DNA from: Bryobacteraceae bacterium
GTDB taxonomy: Bacteria; Acidobacteriota; Terriglobia; Bryobacterales; Bryobacteraceae
NCBI GenBank assembly: GCA_019187195.1
Contig: JABAQT010000008.1
Location: forward strand, 1 to 54,261
Direction: 5' to 3'
Length of the DNA stretch: 54,261 bases
Each line of letters begins with the position of its first letter. Position 1 is the first letter of the stretch. Under the pieces are notes generated by a model, which did not search any database, was not told the origin of the DNA, and saw only the letters and a program-made list of their open reading frames with translations. Of the stretch, positions 16,960 to 26,208 are shown in pieces. The translations under genes were made by a program, and so were the position numbers.

Positions 16960-18115
16960 AGAACGGTTCCGCGCAGTTCGCACTCACCATTTCACCGAGT
17001 CCGTCATCCGCGAGATGACCCGGCTCGCCATTCAGCATGACGCCGTCAACCTGGCGCAGGGCTTTCCGGACTTTCCCGCGCCGGCGGTTTTGAAAACGGC
17101 CGCTCACGAAGCTATCGCCGCCGAATTCAACCAATATTCCATCACCTGGGGCGCCAAGCCCTTCCGTGACGCGATCGCCGCGAAATACCGCACGTGGCAC
17201 GGGTTGGAAGTGGATCCGGAACGGGAGATCACGGTCTGCTGCGGGGCGACCGAAGGCATGATCGCGACGCTGCTCGCCGTGACAAATCCAGGTGACGAGA
17301 TCATCGTCTTCGAGCCCTATTACGAGAACTACGGCCCGGACGCCGAACTCTGTTCGGCCACGCGCCGCATCGTGCCGCTGCGGCCGCCCGATTGGACTTT
17401 CGACCGGGATGAATTGCGCAAAGCATTTTCCGCGAAGACCAAGGCGGTGATCGTCACCAGTCCAAACAACCCCACGGGGCGCGTTTTCACACTCGAGGAC
17501 CTCACCTACATCGGACAGCTCTGTCAGGAATTCGAGGCGCTGTGCATCACTGACGAGATTTACGAACATATCCTCTACGACGGCGCCGCGCATATCCCCA
17601 TATTGGCGGTTCCGGGGATGCGCAACCGCGCCGTGCTCGTCAACTCGATGAGCAAGACGTACTCGGTTACGGGGTGGCGTGTCGGTTGGGTGCTGGCGGC
17701 TCCGGATCTCACGGATTCGATTCGCAAGGTACACGATTTCCTCACCGTCGGGGCGGCGCATCCTTTGCAGATGGCGGGAGTAACGGCGCTGCAGCTTCCG
17801 CGGTCTTATTACGCGACGCTCGCGGGCGAGTATCAGACGCGGCGCGATCACATCCTGTCGGTGCTGCGGGAGACAGGGTTTCGCCCCTTCCTTCCCTTCG
17901 GAGCCTATTACGTCATGGCGGATATCTCGGGCTTCGGGTTTCCGAACGACAGCGCGTTCGCGTTGCACATGCTGCGCGAAGCGGGAGTGGCGGCCGTGCC
18001 GGGATCCAGTTTCTTTTCCAATCCATCCGACGGCAGCCAATTAATTCGCTTTTGTTTCTGCAAAAAATATGAGACATTGGAATTAGCCAGGCAACGATTG
18101 AAGAGACTCTTGTAG
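16916..18115 (+). CDS. Class I/II PLP aminotransferase (kynurenine/methionine aminotransferase-like)
   Basis: This is a fold-type I PLP enzyme of 399 residues. The motif order is NLAQGFPDFPAP near 40, QYSITWG near 72, ITVCCGATEGM, then TSPNNPTGRVF with the cofactor-contacting Asn. ITDEIYEHI carries the aspartate that pairs with the pyridine nitrogen, and SMSKTYSVTGWRVGW places the PLP lysine at Lys247. This pattern fits the glutamine/kynurenine/methionine aminotransferase group. The open frame runs 59 codons further upstream inside the transglycosylase gene; the ATG at 16916 is the last sensible start before the conserved region. The exact amino donor is not predictable. Confidence 0.88.
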   Translation: MSTQAGQPAISSGTRERFRAVRTHHFTESVIREMTRLAIQHDAVNLAQGFPDFPAPAVLKTAAHEAIAAEFNQYSITWGAKPFRDAIAAKYRTWHGLEVDPEREITVCCGATEGMIATLLAVTNPGDEIIVFEPYYENYGPDAELCSATRRIVPLRPPDWTFDRDELRKAFSAKTKAVIVTSPNNPTGRVFTLEDLTYIGQLCQEFEALCITDEIYEHILYDGAAHIPILAVPGMRNRAVLVNSMSKTYSVTGWRVGWVLAAPDLTDSIRKVHDFLTVGAAHPLQMAGVTALQLPRSYYATLAGEYQTRRDHILSVLRETGFRPFLPFGAYYVMADISGFGFPNDSAFALHMLREAGVAAVPGSSFFSNPSDGSQLIRFCFCKKYETLELARQRLKRLL

Positions 18116-18159
18116 GTCTTGTCCGTGTAGTCGAGGCGGCTACAGGAAAGGAGGTCTTC

Positions 18160-18543
18160 ATGATGCCCATACTCCTCTTCCCGGAGGAAATGGTGACGGA
18201 GAGCGGATTTGGTCCCGTCGTGGAACTCAAGGAATCCGCTGGGGCTCCTCTCCGGCTGACCATTTCCATCAATCGCATGATGGAGCAGCAGACGCTGGAT
18301 CTCTCCATCTGGGTTTCCCCGGATGGCGAGGATTGGGGATCGGAACCAATCCTCCAACTGCCACACCGCTATTACTGCGGAACGTATCACCATGTTCTTG
18401 ACTTAAGCGGCCGGAGCGGTGTGCGTTTTTTGCGCATCGAGTACAGGCTGCGCGGGTGGTGCATGGAAGCGCCGCCGCCGCTGTCTTCCTTCGAAGTCGT
18501 CGCCGAACCCGCCGTGGCCGCGGCCATAGCGGCGGCGAGTTAG
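18160..18543 (+). CDS. Conserved hypothetical protein, beta-rich
   Basis: The 127-residue product has alternating hydrophobic strands and no recognised motif. The middle segment (SIWVSPDGEDWGSEPILQLP, then YYCGTYHHVLDL) looks like a small beta-sandwich, and the tail is alanine-rich. The start is firm: a perfect AAAGGAGGT lies at 18147-18155, 4 bp before the ATG. A 5-bp hairpin (TGTAG/CTACA, 18126-18144) abuts this site and could modulate translation. The gene ends in a 4-bp overlap with the convergent glycosyltransferase-like gene. Function unknown. Confidence 0.75.
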   Translation: MMPILLFPEEMVTESGFGPVVELKESAGAPLRLTISINRMMEQQTLDLSIWVSPDGEDWGSEPILQLPHRYYCGTYHHVLDLSGRSGVRFLRIEYRLRGWCMEAPPPLSSFEVVAEPAVAAAIAAAS

Positions 18544-19607
18544 CTCTCGTTCAAAGTCTTCCTGATAATTTGCGCGCATACCAGGTCCCCATCGCAGGGG
18601 ACCTGGCGTTCTGATGGCTCCATCCCGGCGAGCGCCTCCAGGTCTGATCTCCAATCACCATTGAGAAAGCGTTCCTCCGTGATCGGGCGCATGGGAATGC
18701 AGCGGCGAAGCTGCTGTTCAAGGACACCATCCTCACGAAAGCCATGGCGGGGCGGGTAGAGCAGTGGCGTGGCGTGAGCCGCGCAGGCAGCCGCGATTCC
18801 GTAGCCGAGTTTCGAGACGACGGCGTCGGAGACCTTCACCAGGTCGGCGAACTCGACGGCGCCCGGCTCGAGGAAATGGACTTCGGGGAAGGCTGCCGCC
18901 GCCCGGTCGAGGATGGAGCGGGGCACCCCGCCCCGCATCCCGATCAGTATTCGCTTCCGGCCGTCCCGTGTCAGGCCTAAATCGCGCAGGATCTCCGAGG
19001 TTTCGCGCCGGCTCACGGAGGCCACCAGCGGCACGTCCGTGACGCGAGGGAAGATCTCGAAGCCCTCGGTTTGTCCGAACGGCAGGCGTAGGAAGCGCGC
19101 CATCTTCCCGTAGCCCTCGCGCACGGCTCCCAGTAGTTCCGGGGAGTCCTGGCCGCCGTCAAGGAGTGGTTCGTAGATCCAATCCCAGGTGAAATTGCCG
19201 ATGGCGATGCAAGGCACGCCGGCGGCAGCGGCGGCTTCTCCGGCGAGGAAAGGCACGTCGGCGACAACGAGCGCCGCGCGCTCCATGCACAGGAAAGCGG
19301 CTTCGCGCGCGGCGATCTCAGCCCGGTTGCGGATCAACGCCCGCAGCCTGCCGCCGGTGGCGCGCGCGTCAATGCGCAAGGCGGCGCAACGCTCGACGGC
19401 TCCGGAGTCGAACTCAGCGGCCCGCACATCCACGCCGGATGGAAACAGCCATCCGGGCGCTTCGGTTCTTACGGCGACTCTTCGCCCGGGGTCCAGTTCC
19501 CGGAGCCGCCGGATCACGTGCGCCATCCGCACGGCATGGCCATAGCCATGGCCGCTGACGTAAAAAACAACCGTTTGAGAGAAGCCTTGGGACCCCATCA
19601 CGAACAC
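18540..19607 (-). CDS. Glycosyltransferase-like protein (L-arabinokinase N-terminal/family 28-like)
   Basis: The 355-residue product resembles the GT-B type N-terminal half of L-arabinokinases and related nucleotide-sugar proteins. VVFYVSGHGYGHAVRMAHVI near the start parallels the YYVTGHGFGHATR segment of that group. GMRGGVPRSI and the late VSKLGYGIAAACAA with PLLYPPR fit the donor-binding half. There is no kinase domain, so it is probably a stand-alone sugar transferase or binding protein; substrate unknown. Translation may start at the internal ATG at 19598, which sits closer to the conserved region. It is convergent with the upstream hypothetical (overlapping stops). Confidence 0.72.
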   Translation of the reverse strand: MFVMGSQGFSQTVVFYVSGHGYGHAVRMAHVIRRLRELDPGRRVAVRTEAPGWLFPSGVDVRAAEFDSGAVERCAALRIDARATGGRLRALIRNRAEIAAREAAFLCMERAALVVADVPFLAGEAAAAAGVPCIAIGNFTWDWIYEPLLDGGQDSPELLGAVREGYGKMARFLRLPFGQTEGFEIFPRVTDVPLVASVSRRETSEILRDLGLTRDGRKRILIGMRGGVPRSILDRAAAAFPEVHFLEPGAVEFADLVKVSDAVVSKLGYGIAAACAAHATPLLYPPRHGFREDGVLEQQLRRCIPMRPITEERFLNGDWRSDLEALAGMEPSERQVPCDGDLVCAQIIRKTLNES

Positions 19608-19630
19608 CCTTGACGATCAGCGCAGCCTCG

Positions 19631-20629
19631 CTAACGGCCCGTAAAGATGTTCTTCGGGATCATTGCGTGGACGCCGCGTTTTCCATCCACGAGTTGGGTG
19701 AGGCTGAAATCAGCCGCGTCGCTCGCGAGAATGTAAGCGTCCTCGCGAGTGAGTTTGTAGCGCTCGACCAGGAGATGGATCATCTCGCGCAGCGCGATGC
19801 GGATGGCGGCGTCAAGATCCTCATCGAAGCCCATGGTCATGAGGTGGGTGGGAGTTTCGGCGCGCGGCCACGGCAGCCGCTGGCCTTTGCGGACGGTGAA
19901 ACGGAACACGCCGGAGAGCACCGTTTCGAGGGCGCTGAGGCACACCTCTCCGTTCCCCTGGCCGGCATGCGCGTCACCCACGGAAAACAGCGCGCCGCGA
20001 GCGTGTACGGGGATGTACAGGGTGGTTCCCGCCACCAGTTCCTTGTTGTCGAGGTTGCCGGCGTGAATCCAGGGCGGGGCGCTGCTGATGCGGCCCAAAT
20101 CAGCGGGCGGAGCGACGCCCATACTGCCGAAGAATGGACGCATGGGGATTTCGACTCCGGGCGCGAAGCGGGCTACCATGCGCTTTTCATCGAGCGGGGT
20201 GACCTTACGGTGTTCGTAGGGAAAATCCCGCGGGAGCACGCCCAATCCGGGAAGGAATATGTTCAACGCATAAGGCAGGCCGATGCGGATCGACTGGATG
20301 TGGACTTCGAGGGTGTCGCCGGGTTCGGCTCCCTCGACGAAGACGGGCCCCGTCAGGATATGCGGTCCGGGCCCGCGATCCTTGACCGCGCGATGGATTT
20401 CGCGGCTGGCCGGATCGATCTGCGCCGCCGGAACGCCGTGGCGCTCGAGCGCTTCCGGAGTGTCGATCATTGCCGTGCGGATCTCCACGGTATCACCCGA
20501 ATGCACACGCAGGACGGGAGGTTGGGCGGCGTCATAGTAGCCCCAGTGGACTGTCGCAGGCGTCGAGAGCAAGGTATGATGCGCGGCCGGCAGGATGAGC
20601 GGCGCGGCGAGCAGAAGCAACAGGAGCAT
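19631..20629 (-). CDS. Exported acetamidase/formamidase-family protein
   Basis: The 332-residue product belongs to the FmdA/AmdA amidase family, which hydrolyses short amides to ammonia and an acid. A hydrophobic leader (MLLLLLLAAPLILPAAHH) suggests export, unlike many cytoplasmic family members. Family features include LRVHSGDTVEI, GPVFVEGAEPGDTLEV, the HAGNLDNKELVAGTTLYIPV stretch and GDAHAGQGNGEV, the latter containing the acid and histidine residues of the metal site. Length matches the family. It stands between minus-strand neighbours with 23- and 72-bp gaps and no obvious partner. Confidence 0.85.
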   Translation of the reverse strand: MLLLLLLAAPLILPAAHHTLLSTPATVHWGYYDAAQPPVLRVHSGDTVEIRTAMIDTPEALERHGVPAAQIDPASREIHRAVKDRGPGPHILTGPVFVEGAEPGDTLEVHIQSIRIGLPYALNIFLPGLGVLPRDFPYEHRKVTPLDEKRMVARFAPGVEIPMRPFFGSMGVAPPADLGRISSAPPWIHAGNLDNKELVAGTTLYIPVHARGALFSVGDAHAGQGNGEVCLSALETVLSGVFRFTVRKGQRLPWPRAETPTHLMTMGFDEDLDAAIRIALREMIHLLVERYKLTREDAYILASDAADFSLTQLVDGKRGVHAMIPKNIFTGR

Positions 20630-20701
20630 TGGATGATTCTAACCCAAGCAGCGCGGGCCGCCTTATCCCCTTATTGAGAATGCGCCGGGACGGCGAGATG
20701 G

Positions 20702-23700
20702 TCAGGAGCGGCGGGCGCGGGCGGCAAGGTAGTACATTCCCGGGAGGGCGAGGAGAGTGAGAAGGAGCGTGGAGAGAAGGCCGCCGACGAGAACGGTGGC
20801 GAGCGGGCGCTGAACATCGGAACCGATGCTGGTGGCGCGCGCGGCGGGGACCATGCCGAGCAAGGCGACGAGGATCATCATCAGAACGGGGCGCATCTGG
20901 TTCCGCGCTCCTTCAATGACTGATTGGAGAAGCGGCGCGCCGGGCTCTTCGAGGCGGCGGCGGTTGATTTCCGAGACGACGAGCACGCCGCTCATGACGG
21001 CCACGCCGAAGAGGGAGATGAAGCCGACGGCCGCCGAAACGCTGAGGTTGATGCCGCGGAGATAGAGAAAGACAATGCCGCCGACGAGGGAGAACGGAAC
21101 GTTCATCAGCACCAGGCCGGCATAGACAGGATTGCCGAAGGTGAAGAACAACAGGGCGTAGATGATGACGATGGTGATGGGAAGGATGATGGAGAGGCGT
21201 TTGCGGGCGCGGTCGAGGTTCTCGAACTGGCCGCCCCAGGAGACTTTGTAACCCCGCGGGAGACGGATCTCACGATTGAAGCGGGCCTGCGCGTCGTTGA
21301 CGAAGCTGCCCTGGTCGCGGCCGCGGATGTTGGTGCGGACGGTGATCTGGCGCTGGTTTTCGCGGCGCGCGATGATGCTCGCGCCGTCGACGGTCTGGAT
21401 CTCGGCCAACTGGGACAGGGGGACGCGGCCGCCTTCGCGGGTGGGCACGAGGATATTGGCGATGGCGGTGGTGTCGGTGCGGGCGGAGGGAATATAGCGA
21501 ACGGTGACGTCGAAGCGGCGCTCCCCTTCAAACACCGTGCTGACGGTGCGGCCTCCGATGGCCATTTCGATGACTTCCTGGACATCCTTGACGTTGATGC
21601 CGTAGCGGGCCACCTGCTGACGGTTGACGCGGATGCGCAACTGGGACTGGTCGCTCTCCTGTTCGAGGGCGGAATCGGCGGCTCCGGGGACTTGCCGGAT
21701 CATTTTCAGAGTTTGAGCCGCTAGACTCCGGAGTTGTATGAGATCAGGGCCGGAGAAGATGACGGCGAGATCGGCGGCGGAGCCGGTGACGGCTTCCGTG
21801 ACGTTGTCGATGATGGGCTGGGTGAAGCTGAGAGCGGCCCCGGGGATGTCGTTGCGAAGCCGTTTGGCGAGTTCCTCGACCAGATCCGCCTTGCGCTTAC
21901 CCTTCTCCCATGTGTCATAGGGTTTCAAGGCGACGAAGATCTCGTTGCGGTTGGGGCCATAGGGGTCGGTGCCGGAATCGTTTCTTCCGGTCTGCGAACT
22001 GACGAGCTTCACTTCCGGCGATTGTTCGATGATATGGCGAATGCGGGCGGCGACCTCGGCCGATTTGCCGAGGGAGATGCCGGGAGGAAGGTTGGCGCGT
22101 ACCCAAATGACGCCCTCGTCGAGTTGGGGAAGGAACTCCGAGCCGAGTTGGGATCCGAGGCCGAAAGCGCCGGCGACGACGAGGGCGGCGATGCCGACGG
22201 TGAGAACGGGGCGGCGCAGGGTGACGGCGAGCGTGGCTTCATAGAGGCGCTGCATCCAGCCGAGCATGGGGTTCTCCCATGCCTTGACGCCGTTGCGGAA
22301 GAGGTAGGTGGCGAGGACGGGGACGAGCGTGAGGGCGAGCAGCAGGGAGCCAAGAAGCGCGTAGCAGATGGTGAACGCCATGGGCGTAAACAGCCGCCGT
22401 TCGACGCGCTCGAGGGTGAACAGCGGGATGTAGGCGGAGATGATGATGAGCAGTGAGAAGAAGATGGGGCGCTCGACCTCGAGGGCGGCGTCGCGGATGA
22501 CGTCCATCACACTGCCGCCGGGGTGGTGTTTGCGGTGTTCGGCGAGGTGGTGAACGATATGCTCCACCATGACCAGGGTGCCGTCGACAATGATTCCGAA
22601 GTCGAGCGCGCCGAGGCTGAGCAGGTTGGCGGGGATGCCGGAGAAATTCATGCAGACGAAAGCGAACAGGAGGGAGAGCGGAATGACGATGGCGGTGAGC
22701 AGCGCCGCCTGGAGGGAGCCAAGGAAAAGGATGAGCACGAACAGAACAATAGTCAAGCCTTCGAGCAGCGTGTGCTGGACGGTGTGGAAGGTCATGTTGA
22801 CCAGTTCGGTGCGGTCATAGATGGGACGGATCTTTACGCCCAGCATGCGGCTGTCGTGATTGAGATCCTCGACGGCCTGGTGAACGCCGTCGAGCACGTC
22901 GGATGGATTCTCGCCGCGGCGCATGAGGACGATCCCTTCGACGGCGTCGTTCCGGTTGCCGATGCCGAAGATGCCGGTACGGGGCGCGGCTCCGAACCGG
23001 ACGCTGCCGATATCCCGGACAAAGACAGGAACGCCTTTTGCCTCGCTCACGACGATGTTGTTGATGTCGTCGAGGGAGTGGACCAATCCGACGCCGCGGA
23101 TGACCATGGATTGCTGTTCATTGTCGAGGAGCGCTCCGCCGGCGTTCTGGTTGTTGGCGCTGACCGCCGAGGCGATCTGGCCGATGGAGAGGTTGTACTT
23201 CGAGAGCGCGAGCGGGTCGACTTCGATCTGATACTGCTTGATGAGGCCCCCGAAGGGGACCACGTCGGCCACGCCGGAGGCCTGGAGGAACCGCGGGGTG
23301 ACGACCCAGTCGTTCAATTCACGGATTTTCCGGGAATCGAGAGGACCTTCCAGGACGTAGCGGTAGAGTTCGCCGATGGGGGTGGAAAGCGGCCCGAGGG
23401 TCGGGGTTACGCCATCGGGCAGATCGGCGTCGCGAAGTTTTTCGAGCACGACCTGGCGGGCGAAGTAGTCGTTGGTGCCGAAGGAGAAGGTCAACTCGAC
23501 CACCGAGAGTCCGAAGATGGTGCGGGAACGGCGGGCGATGACATTGGGAACAGAGTTGAGGGCGCGTTCGATGGGGACGGTCACCTGCTGCTCCACCTCT
23601 TCCGCGGCGCGGCCGGGAAAGAGCGTGACGACCACGGCCTGCGTGTCGGAGATGTCGGGGTAGGCCTCAATCTTGAGTTGCAGGAAGGCCCAGATTCCCA

Positions 23701-23776
23701 ACCCGATCAGGGAAAGCGCGAGCAGAATCGTGATGAAGCGCTGGCGCAGGGCGAAGCGCAGAAGTAACGCAGTCAA
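20702..23776 (-). CDS. Heavy-metal efflux RND transporter (CzcA/CusA type)
   Basis: This is an inner-membrane proton/metal antiporter of 1024 residues, the normal RND length. Twelve membrane spans are expected and two large periplasmic loops are visible. The fourth span carries LDFGIIVDGTLVMVEHI, with the Asp-Asp-Glu spacing described for CzcA, which favours the divalent-cation (Zn/Co/Cd/Ni) branch over the CusA copper/silver branch. The segment SQTGRNDSGTDPYGPNR is typical of the heavy-metal subgroup. It lies 4 bp after the adaptor gene and is probably last in an operon running from the ECF sigma gene. Its own outer-membrane factor is not in this operon. Confidence 0.9.
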   Translation of the reverse strand: MTALLLRFALRQRFITILLALSLIGLGIWAFLQLKIEAYPDISDTQAVVVTLFPGRAAEEVEQQVTVPIERALNSVPNVIARRSRTIFGLSVVELTFSFGTNDYFARQVVLEKLRDADLPDGVTPTLGPLSTPIGELYRYVLEGPLDSRKIRELNDWVVTPRFLQASGVADVVPFGGLIKQYQIEVDPLALSKYNLSIGQIASAVSANNQNAGGALLDNEQQSMVIRGVGLVHSLDDINNIVVSEAKGVPVFVRDIGSVRFGAAPRTGIFGIGNRNDAVEGIVLMRRGENPSDVLDGVHQAVEDLNHDSRMLGVKIRPIYDRTELVNMTFHTVQHTLLEGLTIVLFVLILFLGSLQAALLTAIVIPLSLLFAFVCMNFSGIPANLLSLGALDFGIIVDGTLVMVEHIVHHLAEHRKHHPGGSVMDVIRDAALEVERPIFFSLLIIISAYIPLFTLERVERRLFTPMAFTICYALLGSLLLALTLVPVLATYLFRNGVKAWENPMLGWMQRLYEATLAVTLRRPVLTVGIAALVVAGAFGLGSQLGSEFLPQLDEGVIWVRANLPPGISLGKSAEVAARIRHIIEQSPEVKLVSSQTGRNDSGTDPYGPNRNEIFVALKPYDTWEKGKRKADLVEELAKRLRNDIPGAALSFTQPIIDNVTEAVTGSAADLAVIFSGPDLIQLRSLAAQTLKMIRQVPGAADSALEQESDQSQLRIRVNRQQVARYGINVKDVQEVIEMAIGGRTVSTVFEGERRFDVTVRYIPSARTDTTAIANILVPTREGGRVPLSQLAEIQTVDGASIIARRENQRQITVRTNIRGRDQGSFVNDAQARFNREIRLPRGYKVSWGGQFENLDRARKRLSIILPITIVIIYALLFFTFGNPVYAGLVLMNVPFSLVGGIVFLYLRGINLSVSAAVGFISLFGVAVMSGVLVVSEINRRRLEEPGAPLLQSVIEGARNQMRPVLMMILVALLGMVPAARATSIGSDVQRPLATVLVGGLLSTLLLTLLALPGMYYLAARARRS

Positions 23777-23780
23777 ACCG

Positions 23781-24944
23781 TCAGAGCCCTTTCAGCAGCA
23801 TCACGCCATCCACCACCACTGTCTGGCCCGGCCGCAGTCCATCGAGAACCGGAAGATTGCCATCGACGGGGGTTCCGACACGGATTGGGGTCATGCGGAA
23901 AACGCCCGGACTGACCTGCACGTATACCACGTTCTCCCCGTCTCCCTGGATGACGGCGGCCGAGGGCACCACGGGCCTCGGGACCACGCTCTCCACATGC
24001 CGGATGCTGCCAAACATCTCGGGACGGAGGCGGCCGCTCGAGTTGTCCATCTCGGCCCGCACTTTCACGGTGCGCGTTTGCGGGTCCATCACGTCGGCGA
24101 TCTGTTTGACACGGGCGCTGAATTTTTCGTTGGGATAGGCCGCCAGTTCGATCTCGAGACGTTCGCCCACCTGGATGAAGCGGATGGAGGTTTCCGGCAC
24201 GTCCGAGGCGACCCAAACGGTGCGCAAGTCGGCGATGGTCATGAGCGACTGGCTGGTGTCATTGCGAAATTCGCCGGGAGCGACGTTGACTTCGAGGACT
24301 TTGCCGGCGATGGGCGCGCGGACGATAACGCGCTGGCCGAAGTTGCCGGGTTTCAGGCCTAGAATATCGAGGCGGCGCAATGCCTGCTGGTTGGCGGCTT
24401 CGGCCTGTTCGAGGGCGGTGACCGACTGTGTGCGGGCGTTTTCCGCGTTGAGGACTTCCTTTTGGGCCACGGCCTGGTGGGCGTAGAGGTCGCGGATGCG
24501 GTCGAGGTCGGCCTGAGACTTGAGCAGATTGGCTTTCGCCTGGGTGACGGCGGCGGAGGCCTGGAGTTGCGCGGACATGGCCGCATCGGCGTCCGGGCTT
24601 TCCACTTCGAGCAGCGGCTGACCTTCGGTGACAGCGTCACCGAGGCGCGCGAGGACTTTCGTGATGCGCCCGGCGACGGGCAGGACGACCCGCGAGACAC
24701 GGTTTGGATTCACTTCGATCTTACCGGGGGCCACTACTTCGTCGGTGGGGACGTCGGCGAGCTTGACCTCGGCCACACGGATTTCCTGAAGCTTCGGCGA
24801 GTCGGGGGGCAGGGTGACTTCGCCGGGCCTTGCGGGAGGAGGTTTTGGCTGGGAATCGCTATGTGCCTCGGTCCGTTCATTGCAGCCAACAACTGATAGG
24901 AGCAGAAGCGTCGCGCCAAGCGCGCGGAAGCCGCGGATCATCAC
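23781..24944 (-). CDS. RND periplasmic adaptor lipoprotein (CzcB/CusB type)
   Basis: This membrane-fusion subunit bridges the RND pump to an outer-membrane channel. The 387-residue product has a lipoprotein leader ending in LLLSVVGC, then the beta-barrel/lipoyl segments (GKIEVNPNRVSRVVLPVAGR, IVRAPIAGKVLEVNV) around a helical hairpin (about 125-200, rich in Ala/Gln). The C-terminal membrane-proximal domain ends in DGLRPGQTVVVDG. It has no extra N-terminal metal-binding CxxC or Met cluster. The 47-bp gap from the anti-sigma gene contains no strong promoter that I can see, so one transcript is likely. Confidence 0.88.
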   Translation of the reverse strand: MMIRGFRALGATLLLLSVVGCNERTEAHSDSQPKPPPARPGEVTLPPDSPKLQEIRVAEVKLADVPTDEVVAPGKIEVNPNRVSRVVLPVAGRITKVLARLGDAVTEGQPLLEVESPDADAAMSAQLQASAAVTQAKANLLKSQADLDRIRDLYAHQAVAQKEVLNAENARTQSVTALEQAEAANQQALRRLDILGLKPGNFGQRVIVRAPIAGKVLEVNVAPGEFRNDTSQSLMTIADLRTVWVASDVPETSIRFIQVGERLEIELAAYPNEKFSARVKQIADVMDPQTRTVKVRAEMDNSSGRLRPEMFGSIRHVESVVPRPVVPSAAVIQGDGENVVYVQVSPGVFRMTPIRVGTPVDGNLPVLDGLRPGQTVVVDGVMLLKGL

Positions 24945-24991
24945 TTCGATGATCCTATTTCCAGGGCCCGCGAACAGATAGCCCGCGAAGG

Positions 24992-25285
24992 CTAAGCCTC
25001 ACGCCCGTTTTTTAGGACCCCTTTTTCCGCGTTCCGTTCCCGGCTAAACTTCTGATATGCCAGACGCAGATCGGAGATGGCCTGATCGGGCAACGGAGCC
25101 GGCTTTTCCTCTTCCTTGAGATCCTTGCACAACTCCATGGTCTTGCGCAGGCTTTCGACAAACCGCACGCAAGGCGGGCAGGCTTCGATGTGCGCGTCGA
25201 TCTGATCGCACAGGTCCGCTGGCAACTGGCGGTCGAGATACTCCGACAGTTGTTCAAAAATCTCCTTGCATTCCAGCTTTGTCAT
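24992..25285 (-). CDS. Anti-sigma factor with zinc-finger (ZAS/zf-HC2) motif
   Basis: This 97-residue protein carries the His32-x3-Cys36-x2-Cys39 zinc motif (HIEACPPC) of ZAS anti-sigma factors, preceded by a short helix. It has no membrane segment, so it would be a soluble regulator that could respond to redox or metal directly through the zinc cysteines. Cys6 and Cys26 are additional thiols. Its start overlaps the sigma gene stop by 4 bp (ATGA), a strong sign of coupled translation with its partner. The lysine- and glutamate-rich C-terminal half shows no known motif. Confidence 0.88.
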   Translation of the reverse strand: MTKLECKEIFEQLSEYLDRQLPADLCDQIDAHIEACPPCVRFVESLRKTMELCKDLKEEEKPAPLPDQAISDLRLAYQKFSRERNAEKGVLKNGREA

Positions 25286-25941
25286 GGCATCACTCCCGCC
25301 AGCAGTTGCGCATCGAGCCTCTGGCGGAGCATGAGGCGCGCACGGTGGAGCCGGGTCTTCACGACGTCGGCGCTCACGCCGAGAACTTCCGCGGCCTCAT
25401 CGGTCGAGAGTTCCTCGACATCCCGCAGCAGCAGAGTGCTCCGGTAGAGATCGGGAAGATCGCCAATCGCCTCGCGCAGCATCCTGCGCAGTTCGCTTTT
25501 CATCGCCAGAGTATCGGGCAGACCTTTCCAGTCGGCGATTTCGATGCGCCGGCCTCCACCGTCATCCTTGAAGGACGGCATCAGACGGTCGAGGGAAATC
25601 TCCTCCTCGGGAGCATAGATGCTCTTGCGGCGCTTCATGTAACAAACATTGCGGGCGATACGGAAGACCCAGGGGCGGATTTTCTCGGGCTCGCGCAGTT
25701 GGGCGAGATTTTCGAAGACTTTGAGGAGGGTCTCCTGGGCTACCTCTTCGGCGTCCTCCCGCTGCCCGCAGGTGAGGTATGTGTACTGAAACAGCTTTGT
25801 CCGGAAGGCGGAGACGAACGGCTCGAAGGCGGATTCGTCGCCGGCCATGAGGCGGCGGGCGAGTTCGACCTCGCGGTTCGTGGCGGGCAGCGCCGCTGAG
25901 TCCCGCTGTAAGGATTTGACGCCGTCATCGTCTCCGGACAT
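25282..25941 (-). CDS. ECF-type sigma-70 factor
   Basis: This 219-residue extracytoplasmic-function sigma factor has region 2 (about 35-105, with YLTCGQREDAEEVAQETLLK and the -10 contact segment IRPWVFRIARNVCYMKRR) and region 4 (LPDLYRSTLLLRDVEELSTD, then the helix-turn-helix EAAEVLGVSADVVKTRLHRA). Regions 1.1 and 3 are absent, as expected. GGGGAA sits 5 bp before the ATG. With the coupled anti-sigma gene and the CzcBA-type pump downstream, it probably controls the pump operon, and perhaps also the divergent efflux operon 78 bp away. The inducing signal is not visible. Confidence 0.92.
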   Translation of the reverse strand: MSGDDDGVKSLQRDSAALPATNREVELARRLMAGDESAFEPFVSAFRTKLFQYTYLTCGQREDAEEVAQETLLKVFENLAQLREPEKIRPWVFRIARNVCYMKRRKSIYAPEEEISLDRLMPSFKDDGGGRRIEIADWKGLPDTLAMKSELRRMLREAIGDLPDLYRSTLLLRDVEELSTDEAAEVLGVSADVVKTRLHRARLMLRQRLDAQLLAGVMP

Positions 25942-26019
25942 AGTATTCCCCTTGATCGTAGCAAGCGGCTGTCACCCGCCGCGCGGGAGTTGCATCCTGC
26001 ACTGGAAAGGAGATCCGCA

Positions 26020-26208
26020 ATGAACGTCGACCGATACCTGCGAATGATCGCGGGCGCCTTCGTCATGGGCAGCGTCGCGCTGGGCCATTGGGTTCATCCA
26101 GGGTGGTACCTGTTTACCGCGTTTGTCGGACTGAACCTGTTTCAGTCCGCGTTTACAAACTGGTGCCCCATGATGAGCTTCCTCCGCAAGCTGGGTGTCC
26201 GCTCATGA
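26020..26208 (+). CDS. Small membrane protein, DUF2892/YgaP-transmembrane-like
   Basis: The 62-residue product matches the two-helix inner-membrane module found alone or after rhodanese domains (YgaP type). MNVDRYLRMIAGAFVMGSVA leads into a first span, then a GHW turn, and FTAFVGLNLFQSAFTNWCPM forms the second span with the characteristic late cysteine. GGAAAGGAGAT lies 5 bp upstream of the ATG, fixing this start over one 10 codons upstream. It overlaps the TolC-type gene by 4 bp (ATGA) and heads the four-gene efflux operon. In other bacteria it is often linked to sulfur handling or efflux, but its role is unproven. Confidence 0.83.
   Translation: MNVDRYLRMIAGAFVMGSVALGHWVHPGWYLFTAFVGLNLFQSAFTNWCPMMSFLRKLGVRS

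Noticed and set aside
16802..18040. 412-codon minus-strand frame opposite the class I aminotransferase
   Set aside because: The sense strand carries all PLP-enzyme motifs; the antisense product has none.
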